A stretch of DNA of 64,000 nt from Glossina fuscipes (Eukaryota > Arthropoda > Insecta > Diptera > Glossinidae): NCBI RefSeq assembly GCF_014805625.2, contig NW_023998491.1, forward strand, positions 1,568,774-1,632,773, in the 5' to 3' direction. Below, piece after piece: positions 58,371 to 64,000 of this stretch (within the stretch, counting starts at the first letter, position 1; each line of letters begins with the position of its first letter). The notes beneath the pieces were generated by a model. That model was not told the origin of the DNA. It did no database searches and worked only from the letters and a program-made list of their open reading frames with translations. The position numbers and the translations under genes are program-made.

Positions 58371-59884
58371 TGGTGCAGGATATAGTAAGACGTTCATAAA
58401 TTCACGTCTTCTCTGCAACTGATTTGATGATTAGGTCGAAGTTAAATACGGGCATATAACTTTTGTCTTATTGGCTGGCTGTCTTAGATTCATGCAAAGC
58501 TTCTTGAGCTACTACAAGGAACCAATAGCGAAAGGTTGAAATTACATTCATTGTTAAAGGTCGGATTAGCAAATCAGTGCACGTATCCTGAGGGTTAGGT
58601 GACCAGTGATATAACTATTGGCTAAATATCGTCCAGGCGTTGCATTTTCTTGACTACTTTATCTGCGTTTTCTAAATAACATTTATTATCTATCGTGTTC
58701 ACGTCAATATACGTTGCTTTCCTTAGAAGTTATTGCGAGTTTAGATGGACTTAGACTGCCTTTTCGCACCTGTTCTATACCACCTTTATTTAGCAGAATG
58801 CCTTAAATAAATTAAATAAATTACATTAAGTTTTCTCGTACACCTAACAACGTCATTTACGTTCAATAGCAGAAAGAAAAGCAAAAAAAAAAAAAATGAA
58901 AATAAAAAAATTGAATAAAATATTGAGTAGAATGTGTGGCTATGGCCTGTGTCTGTGCATCATTCACCATACATGTGAAGAAAAATCTATAAATATGTAC
59001 TGAGTGCACATGCATGTGAAAATGTATGGGTAGTAGAGATAAGGTGGCATATTATACCAGCTGCACAACGCACATCTCTATAATATGTAGTCAGACGTAA
59101 AGTAAGCGAAGAAATCGAGGAAAGCAAAAAAAAAAAAAAAAAAAAAAGCAGAAACCAACAGATGTTTAAGAAACCGAAAAAGCAACACAGATGCGTACCA
59201 CACATGCATAAGGTAACGTAAACGAGGTATAAGCAGCCAAAGCAAACAACAGCAACTAAAATTGTACAGGGTGGCAAAGCAACAAGACTTCATTTTGTTG
59301 TTGCACATAGCAAAGGCGAAAAAAAGGTTAATAAAAATGTCCTCTTAACGGAGGTAAACATAGAGAGACACAGAGATAGACACTAAAAGCCATATATACG
59401 GGCAGGCAGGCAGGCACGCAGACAGGCAATCGTGCAAAGCGGATGAAGTACTAAACTGAATATCGTTGAAATATTTACAGCACAATTGCTGACTTGTATG
59501 CATATATATGTGTATGCATGCGTTTGTTTATAAGCGGGTCTCCGTTCTACGAAGTTAGCTACAAGTCGAAAAAGCTATATTATCATCGAAATCCAGTTGC
59601 TGTCTCAACGAGTTGGAAGATGGCAACATTTACTATTTCCTCATAATAGAACAGCAGAAAATATCACAAGTAATCCTCAAGAGGTAGCAACATCAAATTT
59701 TTTGTTCGAGTAGCTCTAACCAGGTATTCTAACAATATTTCTAATGTGAAGCCAAGACAGCCAACAAATAAAACGACCAATCGTTTCATTTAAAAAATAA
59801 AAATAAAAAAATTATGACCGGTTGCTGGCTATAGTGTCTTTTATCATTTGTAAAACCAAACAAATGGCTTACAAAGCAACCGTC
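58371..59884. other. Gene-free stretch
   Basis: Poly-A near 59126-59147; no exon or RNA gene recognised. Confidence 0.5.
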
Positions 59885-59942
59885 TTTGCCATCAGCAACA
59901 GCAGCTTGAGCAGCAGCAGCAACAGCAGCAGTTGTTGCAAAG
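59885..59942. repeat. Imperfect (CAG)n / (CAGCAA)n tract
   Basis: Trinucleotide-rich stretch (agcagcagcagcaacagcag) on plus. It underlies a Ser-rich open frame that is not otherwise gene-like. Confidence 0.8.
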
Positions 59943-61967
59943 GGCGCCACTGTTGTTGTTTTGTGCCACCAACCAACAGGCTCTCAGAACTTTCAGTAGC
60001 CCGCCCTTCGCAAAAGGATGTTTTGTTCAACAACAGCCCAACATGTGTAACGTAACCACTTCTGATTAAACTACGAAACCATAAAGAAGGAATGAGTTTT
60101 TTTTATATGCCTAACGCTGTTGAATGCACCCAGAAAGCACAGGAAGAAGAAACTAAAGTTAATGGTGTAGCGAGTTTTATTTTTTCTTTTACTTTTCGGA
60201 AGAGTACAAATGGACACGAAAATAAGAGAACACAGAGAGTAAAAAGTATTTTCCGAATTATCTGAGCGAGAGTTGAAAGGAAAAAAAGAAATCTAGAAAA
60301 ACCGGTTCGTTGCTCTTTATATAAAAAAATGCCAACATCAAGCAAGCGGTGAAAAAAAAATCATAATTCCCCATCGCAAAGGAAAGAAAAAAAATTAGAG
60401 CAAAAGTAAATGAAGCTCTATTACTAATGAACCGAGTTGCCATGCAAGAAATAATCTTTTTTTTTATTTTATTGTCGATAATTTCTGTGTTGAGGGATTG
60501 CTCTCCCATATATGTTTCCCAGATTTAAAATTGGTTTTTACTTGACAAAACTGCAACGAATCCGAAAAGTGAGCAATATTTAATGCGTATGCCGTTCGGA
60601 CATCATTTGTTATCAGTTTTAAACTTAAATGCTTTTATAAACTCGGACGGGCAAAGTTTACTTGGTTTGTAAAGAGCAGAGTCACCCATTTCGCCAAATT
60701 CCGCCCAAGTATATCTCAAATTTCTATATTTCAAACAGGTTCCGAGAGCGGGGATACACTAAAACTGTTATTTTGCATTTTTTTTTTTTTTCTATTGTTA
60801 ATGCGACTTAATATCTCTTCTAATTGCCAAATAAAAATAAGCTGTAATGTCTTATGCAGTAAGTGAGAGATGTTGCTCCTTCACCTTCCGTAAGAAAGCC
60901 CGAAAATTTAATTTTAACGACCCTTTTTTCATGAAACTTTAAATCTCTCGGAATTTTGTTAAGTATTATTCAAAATATAATTAAATGGTAACTGTGTGGA
61001 CGAACAGGATACATTGCATTACCTTATGTAATGTTGTATGGAATATTTCCATAAGTTTTTATTATCGAATAAGTCCTCCATTATTCCATTATTTTGGATC
61101 TGTTTATAAGCATGGAATTTTTTCTTGTACGTCGGTTTTAGATATAGGACCTTGCACTTCACTGCTTAGATCGGGAATCATTGAAAAAGAAAGTCCAATC
61201 TTTGTGTATAGGAGGAAAGCACCTAATAGAAAGTTAATGACATAGAACTCCTTTGTTACTGAAAAACAAAAAAGAAAGGGCTCCTATTATATCATCCGAC
61301 TCCCATTATATTATATCATCATACTTCTATTTGAACCCTTTTCCTGCAGAAAAACAAAAAAAAAAGAAAGGCTTCTATTGTATGATCCGACTCAAGTTTC
61401 GAAGAAATCGTGATATGCTTCTCTTTGAAAATTCTTCCAGGTTACTGTTTTCACTTCTTCTATACTGTAGCTTTTAGGCAAACTTCTACTTGAGTCCAGA
61501 ATATAAGTAAAAATCAACTAATGCCCAAATTAAATTTCCTCTTACTTTTTAAGCAATTTGATGCGCTTGGCAACTCTATTTCTTTTGATTATGTACAGAG
61601 CTTGTAATTTACTCAACATGCGAAAATATAGAGAAAACTCCATTACTTTGTGTGCTGTGGCTTCACATAATCTACTTATTATAATATGCTGAATGCCTAG
61701 TAGAAAATGTTGCTCAATTCTGTTGCTTACCTTGTTGCAGACATGGAAACAGCAGTAGCAGCAGCAGCAAATTTAAATAAAGTCGTATAAACAATAAAAG
61801 AAATTATTTTCGATTCAGTCATGTATGGTCGTCTTAGCTCAAAGGCACAACGACGGCAGGTTTTTGTTTGATTGCTGCTGAATTATATGAAGTTGTGCAT
61901 CATTTTCACGCTATTGCCGCTTACTCTGTTTGCTGTTGCTATTGCCGTTGCTTTTACTATTACTAGT
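59943..61967. other. Gene-free stretch
   Basis: A pair of near-identical short blocks (gaaaaacaaaaaagaaag and the following ggctcctattatatcatccg at about 61259-61300; gaaaaacaaaaaaaaaagaaag and ggcttctattgtatgatccg at about 61349-61391) suggests a ~91-bp local duplication. No gene. Confidence 0.5.
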
Positions 61968-62052
61968 ACTACTACTACTACTACAGCTGCTGCTGCTGCT
62001 GTTGCTGTTGCTGTTGCTGTTACTGTTGCTGTTGCTGCTATTGTTGTTGTTG
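61968..62052. repeat. (CTG/TTG/ACT)n trinucleotide tract
   Basis: Runs of ACT, then TGC, then TTGCTG over about 85 nt. It produces apparent Thr and Ala/Val-rich frames, which are artefacts. Confidence 0.92.
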
Positions 62053-63295
62053 GTCTTAGTTTCGAAATACATATTAGATTTTATTAAAACCTCTTAAAAA
62101 AGATGATAATGCTGTTGCTTATTTGTAGCTGACTTCTTTCCTAGCCTGGTCGCTTGTTGCTTATGAACAATTTTCATACCTTCCATGCTACGTATTTATT
62201 CCCAACGATTGTGTGTTTCTTCTTTTAGTTATTAAGCAACGCAAGCAGTAGTGACTTAGCTGCCATTGTAAAAGGGTGGATTGTTGTCGATTTTCTTTGC
62301 ACTACATTCACGCTCTCAAACTCTCATATATAACTTTTATTTCATTTTACAATTTCTATTGTTTTTGTTCTGCGTTTGCCGTTTGCTTTTAATACGGATG
62401 TATGTTTTTGAAAAAAAAAGAAGAGATTTTTATTGCTTTCGGTGTTAATTTCATGACTGCTATTTATTTTAATATTCATTAAAAATGTCTATCCATGCAT
62501 CTGCATATGAACAACACACATCTGTGTTCTTTGCAATTACGGCAAATTCTGTTTCTCTAGAAGAAAACTGCTTTCAAGGAGTTGAAGAAAATCGGGTTTC
62601 TCTGCCCATGCCTCTGCTCCTTTATGGGGTTAAATTTCATTATATACGCCATTAGGGTTACGGTTTGCATTTAAGCTTTGTGTCTATAACTTAATAGAGT
62701 TTTATTTAAATTGTATACTGTTTTAATTGAAGTTTTCTTTTCTTCTTCTTTCCTCCTTCTCTTCATTCTCCTCATTCTCATCATTCTCCTCATTCCTCTT
62801 TCTATTATGCGCAGTAATTCCAGTAAAAGTTTGCTTAAACACAAACAAAGTTTATGAAAAACTGAAATTCTATTTTCGATTTACGAAAATGTAATCTATA
62901 CGAAACTCTATAATATTTATGATAATCTGTTAACCTAATTGCAAACAAAAGAGGCTAGCTAGCAATGGTATTACCTGGTATATTATTATATCACCAGGGG
63001 GTGCCAACCATTCATTAACTAGCAAACAAACAGTTATGGTTTTTCATACCAGGTGTATTAATAGGTCAGTGTTCGCTCTTGATGGGGGGTACAATAGAAA
63101 TGATGAAGAAATATTCATGACATCTGTTCAAGTCTAAAGGCATTTTATCATTCAAAGCCGGCTCAGCGTAATCTTTGCGAACACACATTTTGCGAATTTC
63201 AACAAAAATCATAAATATTTAAATTTATGATTTAAATTCAGTCCTAAGTTCAGTATCTTTTAAAAGAAGACATTCTAAAAGTAATGAAAATTTTT
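62053..63295. other. Gene-free stretch
   Basis: Pyrimidine-rich (ttctcctcattctcatc) repeats near 62735-62800. A short inverted pair acctggtat / ataccaggt occurs at about 62974 and 63047. No exon or RNA gene recognised. Confidence 0.5.
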
Positions 63296-64000
63296 GTATA
63301 TAAAACAAGTAAGAAAATTATATTCAGTCGTAACCGAATCTCTTATACCCATCATCGCTGTCTTATAAACCGGAAAATAGCAAAAGAACTAAATTTTCAT
63401 GCTCTATAATATGGATTGAGCGCAGCTGATAAAAGAAGCGTGTAGGCGTTGTGGGCTTGTCACTCCAAAAGTTTAGATCACTTTCAAATTCTTTTGTAAA
63501 TTTGTAAGCGATAACTTCATTTTCGCTAACGGGAGAATTTTTATCGAAAATACTAGACAATTGCGCGGCCGGACTGATGGACAGACGGACATGTTTAGAT
63601 GCATTCCAATTTTGAAAATGGCCAAGAATTTGTATACTTAATGGGGTTTTTAAACAAAACCCCCAATTGGGTTTTGAACAAAAAAATTAAATTTTCTAAC
63701 AGTATAATTATATTGGGTAGGCGTGGTCGATTTTTTCCATTTTTGCGCATAGATGCTATAGCATCGCCCATGAATATGTGTTCAAAGATTTGTATATTTA
63801 TTTGCTATTGTTTACGATGAGTAATAAGCAAAAAATCAATTTTTCATTCCCTTTGAAAAGCAGAGGTATTCTCAGTTTGCATGCTGCTGTGAGCGTGTCC
63901 TTTGACCGATTTAAGCCATTTTCAATACCAATCTGAACTTACAAGAACTTACTGCCAAATTTTAAGCTGATAGCTTAATTTTTGTATCCGAGAGAGTGTT
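63296..64000 (+). mobile_element. DINE-1/Helentron-like repeat, cut by window end
   Basis: Starts aacaagtaagaaaattatat then cgtaaccgaatctcttatac and ccatcatcg, and continues through ggcgtggtcgattttttcc, gatgctatagcatcgcccat and gcagaggtattctcagttt. Block order and orientation equal those of the copy in FANCM intron 1. The 3' end lies beyond the window. Confidence 0.8.

Noticed and set aside
59822..60055. Ser/Cys-rich 77-codon frame
   Set aside because: Low-complexity (CAG)n/(TTG)n sequence and no start context or homolog recognised.
61872..62087. Hydrophobic Thr/Ala/Val-rich frame
   Set aside because: Produced by the CTG/TTG/ACT trinucleotide tract.

Overview
The window is AT-rich nuclear DNA of a schizophoran fly (Diptera). 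The evidence is three protein genes with fly-like architecture (introns of about 55-75 nt beside long, transposon-loaded introns), DINE-1/Helentron-like dispersed repeats carrying the familiar 'TTATACCC ... GTCCGTCTGTCCG' sequence, mariner and LINE relics, and dense dinucleotide microsatellites. The species cannot be fixed from the sequence alone.

Left part (about 0.9-17.9 kb) is the gene-bearing part. ELP4, the Elongator subunit, lies on the plus strand at 922-3175 in four exons. A six-cysteine tetraspanin lies on the plus strand at 7671-11442: a 20-codon first exon, a 2.7 kb intron and one long second exon. FANCM, the Fanconi anaemia DNA translocase, lies on the minus strand at 17863-11605 in five exons. 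The tetraspanin and FANCM are convergent, with only 162 nt between their stop codons. Each of the three genes carries one copy of the same ~700-800 bp DINE-like element in an intron. FANCM also contains three tandem copies of an ~80-100 residue acidic repeat ending in a LEAFLxPF motif.

Between ELP4 and the tetraspanin first exon are a mariner-derived miniature element with TA-flanked termini, a short sequence present three times in both orientations, and a tRNA-derived SINE with a 9-bp target-site duplication.

Right part (about 17.9-64 kb) has no recognised protein gene. It holds a second, inverted copy of the mariner miniature element, two mariner transposase relics, a LINE reverse-transcriptase relic, several DINE-like fragments (one amplified into ~130-bp tandem units), a 95-bp tandem repeat, many microsatellites, and one intact tRNA-Thr(TGT) gene on the minus strand at 56907-56978. 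It is either a gene desert or the long intron/flank of a gene whose exons were not recognised. Nothing prokaryotic (CRISPR, IS element, operon) is present.
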